64,000 bases of DNA from Paenibacillus aceris (GCF_017874035.1 NZ_JAGGKV010000010.1:124001-188000); one strand, 5' to 3'. Counted from the first letter of the stretch, positions 1 to 8,659 are shown. Notes: a model not told the origin generated them from the sequence alone. Numbers and translations are program-made.

Positions 1-1
1 G

Positions 2-226
2 GGGCTCATTTTCGGTTTCGGCGGCTTCCTGCTTGGATTTGGCCTCGGTCACATGATCAAATCCAAGCACCGTCTCCCCCGTCAAAAGCATAAGCTTCCG
101 GAAGTGACGGTGCTTGTACAGTATCTAAATGAAGAAGAGGCTTCCTTCATCCAACAAACATTTTGGCGCTACAAAGCTATTACGGTGGGTAAAATCGAGC
201 GCCCGCGAACTATGATTGCACCTTGA
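2..226 (+). CDS. C-terminal part of a small membrane protein (5' end outside window)
   Basis: The reading frame is open from the left edge and ends at TGA 224-226, leaving 75 codons. It begins in a glycine-rich hydrophobic stretch (LIFGFGGFLLGFGLG), followed by a basic linker and a small beta/alpha-like tail ending ...SFIQQTFWRYKAITVGKIE. The order matches the C-terminal half of the complete 151-residue protein at 46546-47001, which has a similar glycine-rich segment, a Lys-rich linker and the tail HIQTAFWNHMALGV, so the two look like paralogues. Function is unknown; the complete paralogue suggests an N-terminal soluble domain and a membrane hairpin. Its last 17 bp overlap the end of the decayed chemoreceptor on the other strand. 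Confidence 0.7.
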   Translation, partial: GLIFGFGGFLLGFGLGHMIKSKHRLPRQKHKLPEVTVLVQYLNEEEASFIQQTFWRYKAITVGKIERPRTMIAP

Positions 227-1459
227 ACTGTTGAACCACGCGCTGCAGCGCTTCCGCCGATTCGGCCAAGTGAATGACCGAGCCATCTATCGCTTCCATC
301 GCAAGTAATTGGAGCGGATCGCCTGCTCGGCAAGCTTCCTGACCTCAGACGCTACGACCGCAAAGCCGCGGCCATGCTCCCCTGCGCGTGCAGCTTATAT
401 AGAAGCGTTTAGCGCAAGCAAATTGGTTTGCGAAACAATCCCTGCGATGATATCCACGATATGATGAATATCCTGCGACCTGTCCCCTACCCGGTTGATG
501 ACGTGCGTAGAATTCTCTACGGAATGCTCGATGCGCATCATTTGCTGGATCGTTTCCGAAATAGAGACATCACCCCGTATCGCATCTTCTCTGGCATCGA
601 TCGTTGCGGCCGCTACCGCAGCCGTAGAATCCGCCATGCGCTGAATTCCTGCCGCCATCTCTTCCAAGGCTCTCGCGCTCTCCGATGCGCCATGATCCTG
701 AGCCGCAGTCCCTGCAGCAACCCTATCAACCGCATGCGCGATTTCGCTGCTGGCGAGCACCTTGCGCCGGGCTTGCGTCCCCAACTCGCCGCCCGATTGC
801 TGAACCGAAGCCGTATTTATATAAAAGCAAGGGTTAACCCGATAACTACGATCGCTGCGCCGGAGATCAGCAAAGTTTTTACCATAAGAGATATGTCGGC
901 ATTCAACTGATTTTGAGATGCCTCTTGCTTTCCCTCGTAGGCTGCGACCATAGCGCCTGTCATCTCATAGATGCGGTTTTTGGCTTCATCCGCCTCGTCA
1001 TCCACTTTTTTGTATTCCACTTTTAACTGCTGCACTGTATACTTATTTTGATTGTTGTTGACTCTGCTTTACAATCTCCTGCGCCCTCTGCCGCTCTTCT
1101 TCGGTCTGCGCCGATGCGGTTATTCGCTCGACGAGTTCCTCGTATGGCTTCAACTGCTTCTTATAATCCTCTATGACTTCACTATTGTTGTTGATTTTCA
1201 AGTCAGCCTGATTGCTGTACAGGACGCCCACCATGCTTTTCAAGGAAAGAGCCAGCTTCTCGTTATTCATACTTTCCGTCTGTTCCTCCACGCTAAGCTT
1301 CGTGGAACTTATCATTCGGTAGGAAAGCCCAGCTGAGGCTATGAACAGCAAGATCAGAGCGATAAAACTAATCAGAAACTTTAACCTTATGGAATGTACA
1401 AAAGAAGTCAAGAGGACCACCGCCTTCCGAATTTTAACGAAAACTATTCTATGGCTCAA
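210..1459 (-). pseudogene. Decayed methyl-accepting chemotaxis protein
   Basis: Read on the minus strand this is a chemoreceptor broken in several places. The N-terminal part (1459-1043) has a membrane segment near residues 25-50 and a sensor helix region. The frame then shifts, and 1035-817 continues the sensor with a second membrane segment (TLLISGAAIVVIGLTLAFI). Another shift leads to the signalling helix (784-395) containing VSQTNLLALNASI. At the hallmark [16 protein letters not shown] the Glu codon is TAA, so the reading is NASI[15 protein letters not shown]. After KLAEQ most of the distal signalling domain is missing and the sequence jumps to a chemoreceptor-like tail ending AEALQRVVQQFKVQS, stop at 210-212. 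Several frameshifts, one nonsense codon and a deletion make it non-functional. Confidence 0.88.
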
Positions 1460-1510
1460 TAAGAAAATCCTTTTAATTTCGACGAAATTCTACACGTTTT
1501 ACAATATTCA

Positions 1511-1557
1511 TCCATAACGACTCATGTTTTAACGTTCTTACGAATCTTATAGGTATG
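1511..1557 (+). promoter_or_regulatory. Possible ECF-type promoter region of the sigma factor operon
   Basis: About 80-130 bp upstream of the sigma gene lies TAACGACT followed by TATAGGTATGA. The same two elements in the same order (spacing 25 versus 31 bp) lie upstream of the SLH-like protein gene at 57235. ECF sigma genes are often autoregulated, so a shared ECF-dependent promoter is plausible. The exact -35/-10 assignment is not clear from the sequence. Confidence 0.3.
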
Positions 1558-1637
1558 AGATTATGCCATCATATATTTTTTGGGCGCATTTCGAACTTTT
1601 TTTAACCTTCGAGCGTCTAATTCAGAGAGGTGAGAGA

Positions 1638-2204
1638 ATGGAGACGACCGGTGTCCATGTTTTTGAATATTTAAAGTACGTATCTGAAACAACTGATCAA
1701 AAAGTAATTCTTCGCAATTTGATGGAGACCTATGGAAACGACGTTTGGAACTATGCTTTCAGCATTTGTCGCAACTCGGATTTAGCCGATGATATTACCC
1801 AAGACGCTTTCTTAAAAGTTTATCGCAATCTTACTACATTCCGCGGCGAGGCTTCGGTCAAAACTTGGCTTCTTACCATTACACGCAATACAACTTATGA
1901 CTATCTACGCAAAGCTTTCTGGCGCAAAGTTACGCTTGTTGGCTTCATTCAATCAACAGGCACATCCAACTCTGCTGAAACAGAAGCCATGGAGAAATTA
2001 TATGCCAGCGATATTTGGAAAAAGGTAATTTCCCTTCCTCCGAAATATAGGGAAATTCTTATTTTGCATGCCCACTATCAGCTCTCAACCAAAGAAATGG
2101 CGTCTATCCTCAACATCTCGGAGGGAACCGTTAAATCACGGCTTCATCACGCCAGACTCAAGGTGGTTAAATTGAAGGAGCGTGAGGCTCTTGAACAATC
2201 CTGA
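1638..2204 (+). CDS. ECF-family RNA polymerase sigma factor
   Basis: A 188-residue sigma-70 family protein of ECF size. Region 2 is visible at about residues 25-95 (CRNSDLADDITQDAFLKVYR, then TWLLTITRNTTYDYLRK). Region 4 is at about 130-180 with a clear helix-turn-helix (LSTKEMASILNISEGTVKSR). It directs core polymerase to a small set of, typically, cell-envelope stress promoters. I chose ATG 1638 because it has GAGAGGTGAGAG just upstream; the frame extends 25 codons further but without a ribosome site. The stop overlaps the start of the next gene, the usual arrangement for a sigma factor and its membrane-bound inhibitor. Confidence 0.93.
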   Translation: METTGVHVFEYLKYVSETTDQKVILRNLMETYGNDVWNYAFSICRNSDLADDITQDAFLKVYRNLTTFRGEASVKTWLLTITRNTTYDYLRKAFWRKVTLVGFIQSTGTSNSAETEAMEKLYASDIWKKVISLPPKYREILILHAHYQLSTKEMASILNISEGTVKSRLHHARLKVVKLKEREALEQS

Positions 2205-3483
2205 TCCGGATGATTTACGCAAGCAATTGGAATCAGGACCGCTTGAGCGCCCCGGATTTACTTCCAAGCTTCAGCGTGACATTGAAGAAGCGGTTGAACG
2301 CAAGGAACGAGCCAAGCCAAGGGTCAAGCCCGTGCTTTGCTTCGCCGGAGTCGGCGCGATCGCTGCTGCGGTCATGCTTTTCCCTTGGAGTACGCTACAT
2401 ACCCAAAGTGATGCCGCCCCCGCGACGGATGCAGCGGTTACGGCAACAGCAGCGTCCTTAAGCCATTCTCCTGCGCCTATCACCACGGCGCTGCTCATCG
2501 GTTTAAGGACTGAGCATGAGCCTGCCGGCAGCGAGCCTGGACGCACGCTGAAACCCATGCGCTACAGCACCTATCGCACGATGTTGATCGCGCCTGTCCG
2601 CGGACAGCTGCAAAAAACGGCCGAGGGAACAGGCATTCTCATGCCTTACAAACAAAATTTTTGGAAAATTGATTCGCAAGTTCATCGAACCAAAACGGAG
2701 GATTTCCGTTACTTATCCGCTCATTTGGCGGATCAGCCCATGAAGCCGGAAGCTTTTCCTGAGCAAGAGGGCGGACAGTTAAACCGTACAGAAACCCTGT
2801 TGTTTGCAGGAAATCAATATGTATCCATTGCCGAATCGGAAACAACCTTGCGAGGCGGCGCAGCTTATCAGGCGGATCGCATCTGGGTCCGCACGCTGCC
2901 TCAATTAAAAGAAGGCCACACCGTACAGTTCTATAACAAGCCGGTGGACAAGAATCATGTATCCATCTCCGATGTTTACGGAACCAATACGAACGTCAGC
3001 GGTGTGCTGGCTAGTGTAGCCAGCAGCTTGCGTGGAGAGATCTCAGGGCAAAGCTGGACCGTTCAGCGCGAACCGGGCCACTGGGTCGGCAAGGTCGCCG
3101 AAACGCCGCATGCTGAGGCCGGATCTGCAGCGCCGGACAGCTATGTGCTGCACGACTTCCCTCGGGAGCTGCCCGACAAAGTCGTAAACCACGACGACCT
3201 GTGCTGCACCTGGAGCGGCATTCAGTCCTCCTGGCCCAAAGCGACCGACGCGTTGACTTCTCCGATGAACGATATGCTCGTCATCTTTGAAGACAGCAAG
3301 CTCAAGTTCTATCCTTACGGCCAGGCACCTGGCAATGATCCGCAGCTAGTCCTGGATCTGCTTCCCGGCGAGCAGCTCGTTATGGCACAGTGGGCCACGG
3401 ATCATTACGTTGAAGAGTGGATCGACAAGGTTGACCGTTATTTAACGCCGGATACGGATAATCGTGTAGCGTTAAGCGAATAA
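2191..3483 (+). CDS. Putative membrane anti-sigma factor with large extracytoplasmic domain
   Basis: About 430 residues. A short charged cytoplasmic head (roughly 1-48) is followed by one membrane segment (PVLCFAGVGAIAAAVMLF, about 50-67), an Ala/Thr-rich linker and a large outside domain I do not recognise. The topology and the overlap with the ECF sigma gene point to the cognate anti-sigma factor, which would hold the sigma factor at the membrane until a signal. The likely start is TTG 2191, about 10 bp after AAGGAG; GTG 2182 is in frame but touches that site. No zinc-binding HxxxCxxC motif is visible, so it is not a typical ZAS-domain anti-sigma. The inhibitor role is inferred from context. 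Confidence 0.7.
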   Translation: MNNPDPDDLRKQLESGPLERPGFTSKLQRDIEEAVERKERAKPRVKPVLCFAGVGAIAAAVMLFPWSTLHTQSDAAPATDAAVTATAASLSHSPAPITTALLIGLRTEHEPAGSEPGRTLKPMRYSTYRTMLIAPVRGQLQKTAEGTGILMPYKQNFWKIDSQVHRTKTEDFRYLSAHLADQPMKPEAFPEQEGGQLNRTETLLFAGNQYVSIAESETTLRGGAAYQADRIWVRTLPQLKEGHTVQFYNKPVDKNHVSISDVYGTNTNVSGVLASVASSLRGEISGQSWTVQREPGHWVGKVAETPHAEAGSAAPDSYVLHDFPRELPDKVVNHDDLCCTWSGIQSSWPKATDALTSPMNDMLVIFEDSKLKFYPYGQAPGNDPQLVLDLLPGEQLVMAQWATDHYVEEWIDKVDRYLTPDTDNRVALSE

Positions 3484-3488
3484 ACATT

Positions 3489-3539
3489 AAAGGGTCTGTT
3501 CCCCAGCTATGTAGTTTAGCTGGGAACAGACCCTTTTTA
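3489..3539 (+). terminator. Rho-independent terminator after the sigma/anti-sigma operon
   Basis: The stem AAAGGGTCTGTTCCCAGCTA-type pairs with TAGCTGGGAACAGACCC and is followed by TTTTT, right after the anti-sigma stop codon. The left arm carries one extra C. Confidence 0.9.
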
Positions 3540-3591
3540 TGGAAAATATGACTTCTACATGATTTGTTCATTTGCTCCCAAACTCACCAGC

Positions 3592-3702
3592 TTAGCTTGC
3601 ATTTGATGTCCTTTTAGCATGATTCGGAATCGTTTGCATGAAAGCGTCAATAAACGTCTGCGCGTACCGGGGATCCCACTGCGATTCGACACTTTGCGCT
3701 TA
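3592..3702 (-). pseudogene. Short remnant of a coding sequence, possibly the tail of an HD-GYP-like protein
   Basis: The minus strand encodes a short peptide with SQWDPRYAQTFIDAFMQTI, ending at TAA 3592-3594. The pattern of QW/FDP followed by a helix with VxxFxxxI is like the C-terminal end of HD-GYP cyclic-di-GMP phosphodiesterase domains. No intact reading frame continues upstream. Just beyond it (about 3712-3741) is the hairpin ATCGTCCT-TT-AGGACGAT. The family assignment rests on a few residues and is weak. Confidence 0.25.
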
Positions 3703-3859
3703 CAAGGAAAAACGACTTCATCGTCCTTTTAGGACGATCGCGTTTGTCAAGGTTGATGCGAAGCAAGAGCAAAAAACTTATACGCTTACCCCGTCCTGCA
3801 GCTAATCCGTGTGCGTGGAACTACTGTTCGGACTAGTGCATGGATGCCCCGCCATAAAT

Positions 3860-4041
3860 AAGGGAACTCCGGTCTCCTATTTATGCGAAAAGCAGAACTT
3901 TAGACTCGGAAGGGGAACTACAGGATCTTATTTCACCCCAGGCGCCCAAATAACTGTCTAGAACGGAGAAATAGCGGAACCTAGTTCCCGCTACCTCGCT
4001 CAAGGGGCTGTTTTGGGCATAATAGCGCCCTGTAGTTCCCC
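3860..4041. repeat. Dispersed intergenic repeat cluster (GGGAACTA family), copy 1
   Basis: Several related, oppositely oriented units: AGGGAACTCCGGTCTCCTATTTA, then GGGGAACTACAGGATCTTATT, and in the other direction AAATAGCGGAACCTAGTTCCC and ATAATAGCGCCCTGTAGTTCCCC are recognisable (each shown unit is at most about 23 bases and varies between copies). The same units recur near 24.3, 32.9, 49.3 and 56.8 kb, always between genes. The rest of the 3541-4112 interval holds only the gene remnant and hairpin noted above. Confidence 0.8.
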
Positions 4042-4112
4042 TACCTGTCCGAGCTACCTCGAAACCAGCCATCGCCGCCGCATGGAATAAGGGGAAGCCT
4101 GGCGTGCTTTGT

Positions 4113-4151
4113 TAAAAAAAGCCCCCGGCTTATAGCTTATAGGCCGAGGAC
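4113..4151 (-). terminator. Terminator of the nfeD-flotillin operon
   Basis: On the minus strand CCTCGGC pairs with GCCGGGG (one wobble pair) across a short loop and is followed by a run of seven T residues, 16 bp past the flotillin stop codon. Confidence 0.75.
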
Positions 4152-4166
4152 ATTTGCTGTCTGGAA

Positions 4167-5612
4167 TCATTCCGTTTCTTTATTCAAATTAGGCAAATTC
4201 TCCTTGCCGAGGAAGGCGCGCGCAAGCTCCGTAACGCTTTGGCCCGTTAACGTTTGTGTAATCTCGGGCACTTGGGCGATCATTTTGGCAATGTCGCCTG
4301 TCACCCGGTTTACGCCGGACGTCGCGCCGTCTTGGGAGATCACCGTGATTTTATCCACGTTGCTAAGTGGTGCCGCAATTTTCTCCGCCAGTTCCGGCAA
4401 AATACGAAGAATCTCCACCGTCACCGCCGCCTGCGTATACTGCTTGTAAGCCTCCGCCTTCTTCTCCAGCGCCTCGGCTTCCGCAAGCCCTGCCAAGCGA
4501 ACGACTTCCGCATTCGCCTTTCCTTTGGCAAGCTCCGCTTCCGCCGTCGCTTCTCCGCGCTTTCTCGTCGACTCAGCGTCAGCCTCGGCTTCGAGAATCT
4601 GCCGCTGCTTGTTCACTTCGGCACGCATAATCGCTGCCAGCTTTTCCGCTTCGGCCGGCTTGATGACAGATGCCTCGAGTTCCTTTTGCTTCAGCTCAAC
4701 TTCAATCTGCCGAACGGTCTTATTGGCTTCAGCTTCCATCTGTCTAATCTTCACCTGTTCCGTTACGAGCGATTGCTGGATTTGCTTCTGCTTCAGTTCA
4801 TACGCCAAATCCGCTTCAGCCTGCCGGCTCGTCGTTTCCTGTTTAAACTCCGCTTCCCTCATGCTGAGCTCTTTGCGGTACTGCGCTTCTTTCGCAGATG
4901 CAACCGTTTCCGCCTCGATTTTGAGCTGATGCGCCTCAGCGATGCGAATGGCGGATTCCTTTTCCGTATCGGCTTGTCGGATCTGAATGTCCCGCTCCAC
5001 CTCGGCTCTGGCAATGCTGGCGCTTTTGCGGACACGTTCAACCTCCGGCACGCCAAGGTTCTCTATGTAGCCTTGATCGTCGGCCACACGCTTGAGTACG
5101 AAGGAGATCAGGCTCAACCCCATTTTATCCAAATCCTCCGAGCACGTTTCCCTCATCTTGCTATTCAGTTCATCCGGATTTTTGAGAATGGCTTCCACCG
5201 TTAATTGTCCTACCAAGCCACGCAGATGTCCTTCTACGGAATGCAAAATCATCATCTCCCGCTCCAGCAGCGTATGGTCCAGGAACTGCTCGGAGGCTGT
5301 CGCTATAGCGATGGGGTCGCTTTGAATTTTGATTTGGGCAACCGCCTCGATTTTGAGCCGTATCCCCTGCTGAGAAAACATGGGCTGATCCGGCTTTACA
5401 TCAAAGCTCATGAGCATCATGGAAATCGTCTTATAGCTCTGAAAGCCCGGAATTACGAAGGTCCCCCCGCCCTGTACGACGCGTTTGCCGCCTAAACCGA
5501 ATACAATCATAGCCTCGTTTGGCGGTACTTTTTTATAAGCCCTAACAATCGTAGTAAGTAAAATGAAAACAACAATTACAATAGCAACAACCAAGTACAA
5601 AACTGTCAACAT
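4167..5612 (-). CDS. floT: Flotillin-family membrane scaffold protein
   Basis: 481 residues. An N-terminal membrane segment (about 3-25) is followed by an SPFH/PHB domain (about 25-200) with the typical KKVPPNEAMIVFGLGGKRVVQGGG entry (shown in parts: PPNEAMIV, VVQGGGTFVIP). A long charged coiled coil rich in EA and AEA repeats (about 215-400) and a C-terminal oligomerisation tail complete it. Length and layout match Bacillus FloT (YuaG), which forms membrane microdomains with signalling and secretion proteins. It lies 39 bp after an NfeD-type gene as in the Bacillus yuaF-floT operon, so the two are probably co-transcribed from the SigW-like promoter at 6235-6260. Confidence 0.92.
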   Translation of the reverse strand: MLTVLYLVVAIVIVVFILLTTIVRAYKKVPPNEAMIVFGLGGKRVVQGGGTFVIPGFQSYKTISMMLMSFDVKPDQPMFSQQGIRLKIEAVAQIKIQSDPIAIATASEQFLDHTLLEREMMILHSVEGHLRGLVGQLTVEAILKNPDELNSKMRETCSEDLDKMGLSLISFVLKRVADDQGYIENLGVPEVERVRKSASIARAEVERDIQIRQADTEKESAIRIAEAHQLKIEAETVASAKEAQYRKELSMREAEFKQETTSRQAEADLAYELKQKQIQQSLVTEQVKIRQMEAEANKTVRQIEVELKQKELEASVIKPAEAEKLAAIMRAEVNKQRQILEAEADAESTRKRGEATAEAELAKGKANAEVVRLAGLAEAEALEKKAEAYKQYTQAAVTVEILRILPELAEKIAAPLSNVDKITVISQDGATSGVNRVTGDIAKMIAQVPEITQTLTGQSVTELARAFLGKENLPNLNKETE

Positions 5613-5651
5613 AACTGTATTACCTCCCAGAAGTTATTCGTACCTGCAAGC

Positions 5652-6188
5652 TCATTCACTGAATTGACTGACTGTAGCAACACCTTTGTCCATGTGCAAA
5701 ATAACTACCCTCGCGCCTTTGGCTATTGATTCTCCGAGCTCCGATCGTGCGCTGATGGACCGCTTGGTTCCCTGCATCACAATCACCATTTCACCGATGC
5801 CATTCCCGTTAATCGGCACAATCAGCTTCCCAAGCTGCCCATTCAGGTCAAAATCGCTTTCCCTCATGCTGTCGTCATGCTTATAGATGACTTTGGCATA
5901 AAAGAGGAAGAACAGCCATCCCACGACAAGACCTGCACCTGCGGCAATAAGCAGAATAAATAAACTGCTGGTCATCCCTAACTCATTCAGCATATACCCG
6001 ATTCCGCCGAATACCGTCAGGCTGGCCAAGAGGGAAGACAAATTAAAAAAAGACGGTCCCCCATGGCTATGGGATCCCCCGGTATCCCCATGAATCTCAA
6101 AGAAATCGCCGCCAAAAAATGTAACAAGAACCGTAAGTACAAGACCTACAAAAAAACATACGGCAAACAAAGTCATCATAGATGTCAC
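5652..6188 (-). CDS. NfeD-family membrane protein, flotillin partner (YuaF-like)
   Basis: 178 residues with about three membrane segments (about 5-26, 48-70, 75-97) and a C-terminal soluble beta-rich domain (about 110-178) of the NfeD OB-fold type (GQLGKLIVPINGNGIGEM). NfeD proteins are encoded beside flotillin or stomatin genes and are thought to assist their membrane assemblies. Start ATG has GGAGGTGACATCT upstream. It is the first gene of the nfeD-floT operon. Confidence 0.85.
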   Translation of the reverse strand: MTSMMTLFAVCFFVGLVLTVLVTFFGGDFFEIHGDTGGSHSHGGPSFFNLSSLLASLTVFGGIGYMLNELGMTSSLFILLIAAGAGLVVGWLFFLFYAKVIYKHDDSMRESDFDLNGQLGKLIVPINGNGIGEMVIVMQGTKRSISARSELGESIAKGARVVILHMDKGVATVSQFSE

Positions 6189-6234
6189 CTCCTTCGGGCT
6201 TCCTTAAGGAAGCATTTTACATCTAATAAATATA

Positions 6235-6260
6235 GACGAAATTGGTAATAAAAGGTTTCG
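6235..6260 (-). promoter_or_regulatory. SigW-like ECF promoter upstream of nfeD-floT
   Basis: Minus strand: CGAAAC, then 16 bp beginning CTTTT, then CGTCTA. This is one base from the SigW -35 element TGAAAC and has CGTC in place of CGTA at -10, with the canonical 16-bp gap. The Bacillus subtilis yuaF-floT operon is known to be SigW-controlled, so the site agrees with the family context. Confidence 0.65.
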
Positions 6261-6365
6261 CACAAAAAATATCCGTTTGCATGCGAATCCTTCTTCTTGA
6301 CGTCGCGTATAATCATTGGACATCTTATTTGTTATTTCTATTAAACCTAAGGAGTAGATTAGCAC

Positions 6366-7925
6366 ATGTACAAAAAGAAAATGACCTGGTGGTTATCCGC
6401 CGCACTGGTACTCCTGCTGCTTGCATTGACAGGTTGCCAAGCTGTACAAGGCTTAGACATTGCTGCGGCGATTAAGAACAGTGCAGCTGTAAAGTCCTCC
6501 GAATCCAACGGCACTCTGCAAATCGAGTTAGTACCCGGCGACACCTCCAAGCTGACTGCGGACGAGCAAAAGTCGCTCAGCGCTTTGCAAAACGTGAAAA
6601 TCGAGCTTACGAACGTTAAGACTCAGAATGCACAGCAGCTTTCGGCAGATGGTTCGATTACATACGGGAAAGGCGCTATTCCATTCAAACTTGCAACGGA
6701 AAACTCAAAGCTCATCTTGAGTATCGAAGGCGCTAAAAAACCGATTGTTATTGATCTCTTTGGAGGTTCTAACGTTTCGTTCATGAAATTGCTGCCTGCA
6801 GTGATTCAAGAACAGTTCGGAAGTAAAATAGCGGAGGTTAAGCCCGCGATTATCGGACTTATTTTAGCGAATATAGCAAATCCTTCAAACATTTCGGTCT
6901 CTGCCGTCACGGACAAAGTGAACGGTGCCGACCTCTCACTCCAAAAAGCGCATATTGAACTAAACGGCACTGAACTGTCCTCCCTGCTCCGTAAGCTTTT
7001 CAGCAACATTCTTGCGGATGAAGCCGGATTGAAAGACCTGCTTAGCCAACTGTACGATGCCCTGTCACCTGTAATTGAAGATCAGATTAAGGCTGGATCG
7101 GCCGATTTTGCCTTAAAGATTTTGAGCAATAAACAATTAGCGGTCGGACTGGTCTATCAGCCAATCCGTGACTTCCTGGAGACAACGGCTGGCTCCTTAG
7201 AGAAAGCCATTGCCGAAGATGACGAGCAGGGCTCACTGCCCGTTCATGGCTTATTTGACGGCAAGTCCACGCTGCAGGCTGATATTTACATAGATAGCGA
7301 CAAGCTGGTTCGCAAGCAAGCACTGGCGCTGAGCATGCCTCTTCCAGATCGGGGCACTGGCGTTGCAGAGCTTAAACTCTCCTTCGTAAGTGAAACTTGG
7401 AATACGAATAAGCCGGTAACGGCACAAACGATTGATATCTCTGGCGGTGCCGTCCAAATTGGGACGGAAGCTTCCTCTATTTATCACGTACTGAATAATT
7501 TGGATAAGCAATCCCTTTTCTACAAAATGCTGCGCGAAGATGTGAAAGTGACGAAGAAAGAAGTTAACCTGAAATTGAATGCCGGCGATGCGGGTTCGAC
7601 AAGTGATACGCCACAGCCATTTATTAATCAAGATAACAAAACGATGGTGCCCGTACGTTTTATTTCTGAGAAGCTTGGTGCGGAGGTCGGCTGGAATGGC
7701 GATCTGCAGGAAGTTACCATTAAAGACCTATTATCCGGAACAACGATTATCCTGAAGCTGGACAGTAAGATTGCCAGTGTTAATGGTGCTGCAATTGAGC
7801 TCGAAAGTGCGGCGACGCTCCATAATGGATCTACGTTCGTGCCGATTCGTTTCATCGCAGAGTCGCTTGGCGGCAAGGTATCATTCAACGATGAGACTCG
7901 CGTGGTAACGATTAAACGCGATTAG
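6366..7925 (+). CDS. Lipoprotein with C-terminal copper amine oxidase N-terminal-like (stalk) domain
   Basis: 519 residues. The N-terminus has a lysine-rich start, a hydrophobic core and the lipobox LTGC (Cys about 24), so it should be a lipid-anchored surface protein. The middle (about 40-400) is beta-rich and unrecognised. The last 105 residues form the Cu_amine_oxidN1 stalk domain: two related units, each with FVPIRFIAESLGGKV-type and VTIK-type strands. This domain is abundant in Paenibacillus surface proteins and does not itself imply oxidase activity. GGAG sits 12 bp before ATG 6366. TATAAT at 6307-6312 may be the -10 box, but no good -35 box is visible. Confidence 0.85.
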   Translation: MYKKKMTWWLSAALVLLLLALTGCQAVQGLDIAAAIKNSAAVKSSESNGTLQIELVPGDTSKLTADEQKSLSALQNVKIELTNVKTQNAQQLSADGSITYGKGAIPFKLATENSKLILSIEGAKKPIVIDLFGGSNVSFMKLLPAVIQEQFGSKIAEVKPAIIGLILANIANPSNISVSAVTDKVNGADLSLQKAHIELNGTELSSLLRKLFSNILADEAGLKDLLSQLYDALSPVIEDQIKAGSADFALKILSNKQLAVGLVYQPIRDFLETTAGSLEKAIAEDDEQGSLPVHGLFDGKSTLQADIYIDSDKLVRKQALALSMPLPDRGTGVAELKLSFVSETWNTNKPVTAQTIDISGGAVQIGTEASSIYHVLNNLDKQSLFYKMLREDVKVTKKEVNLKLNAGDAGSTSDTPQPFINQDNKTMVPVRFISEKLGAEVGWNGDLQEVTIKDLLSGTTIILKLDSKIASVNGAAIELESAATLHNGSTFVPIRFIAESLGGKVSFNDETRVVTIKRD

Positions 7926-8043
7926 CATGTCAGTTTAGTTGTTTAGGCAATTGCACCTTTTTCGGACGGCTGAATAGTCTAGTAGTGAACTTAGGCAAAA
8001 TGCCTACCGCTGCGCGCAGCCGAACGAAAAAGGAGCGAACGCT

Positions 8044-8370
8044 ATGTATATGAATCCATCGCAACACCCCGGGCATCACGGACCCCAAATGATTTATCAA
8101 GCAGAGCCTAATTGGCAGCATCAAATGAGGCACAAGAGAGATATGATCATGGGTGCGCTTCACCCCCATGTCGGGCGTACGATTCGCGTCACGACCATCG
8201 ATGGGCATACATTTGAAGGTGTATTGATTAACGTAGACGGGCACCATGCTCATCTGCAAATCAGCGGCCATCATCACGATCACCTCAGACCTATTTATAC
8301 ACCGGCTCAATACAATCAAATTCTGACGTTAGTTCTGTTTGAATTGTTAGTTATTTTATTGCTTGCCTAA
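8044..8370 (+). CDS. Small histidine-rich protein with Sm-like core
   Basis: 108 residues with about 15% histidine. The centre (about 40-75) reads VGRTIRVTTIDGHTFEGVLI followed by VDGHHAHLQI, a pattern of short strands like Sm/Hfq-type barrels or DUF2642 proteins. The C-terminus is a hydrophobic helix (LTLVLFELLVILLLA), which would allow membrane association. GGAG lies 9 bp before the ATG and a strong terminator follows, so it is a monocistronic gene. The histidine clusters could bind metal; this is inference. Confidence 0.7.
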   Translation: MYMNPSQHPGHHGPQMIYQAEPNWQHQMRHKRDMIMGALHPHVGRTIRVTTIDGHTFEGVLINVDGHHAHLQISGHHHDHLRPIYTPAQYNQILTLVLFELLVILLLA

Positions 8371-8374
8371 AAAG

Positions 8375-8424
8375 AAAGCTCGCGCTCATCCGGTCTGTAG
8401 AGACCTTGAAGCGCGAGCTTTTTT
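8375..8424 (+). terminator. Rho-independent terminator
   Basis: AAGCTCGCGCT pairs with AGCGCGAGCTT across a 23-base loop and is followed by TTTT. Confidence 0.88.
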
Positions 8425-8541
8425 GGTTGCGAATTATCGAGGTTATACGAACTATGAAATTATGTGATGCGGCTGTATTTTGCCTCGATATAGGGAATTT
8501 ATGGTAATGTATTAATCCGTGTGGAAATGAAATTTTCATGA

Positions 8542-8616
8542 AATTGGAATAAGCTCCCTTCCAATTGGATATATTATCAAAGCTGCGTTAACAAGCTGTC
8601 AGGTTCTACATGAACC
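8542..8616 (+). promoter_or_regulatory. Promoter/leader region of the cold-shock gene with two inverted repeats
   Basis: An 8-bp inverted repeat (AATTGGAA / TTCCAATT, 8542-8566) lies just before TATATTAT (about 8569), and a second small hairpin (GGTTC/GAACC, 8602-8616) lies in the leader. If TATATTAT is the -10 box, the csp mRNA has a leader of about 80 nt, as is common for cold-shock mRNAs. The promoter assignment is tentative. Confidence 0.35.
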
Positions 8617-8659
8617 AAGAGCAATACGCAGGAACAAATTATTGGAGGTTTATGTCTAC

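Noticed and set aside
3881-4072. Short frames inside the GGGAACTA repeat clusters (also near 24329-24639 and 32698-32937)
   Set aside because: They are read through repeats, have no ribosome site and no conservation between copies.
4254-5204. Long plus-strand frame opposite flotillin
   Set aside because: Arg/Leu/Phe-rich shadow of the flotillin coiled-coil codons, no ribosome site or family pattern.
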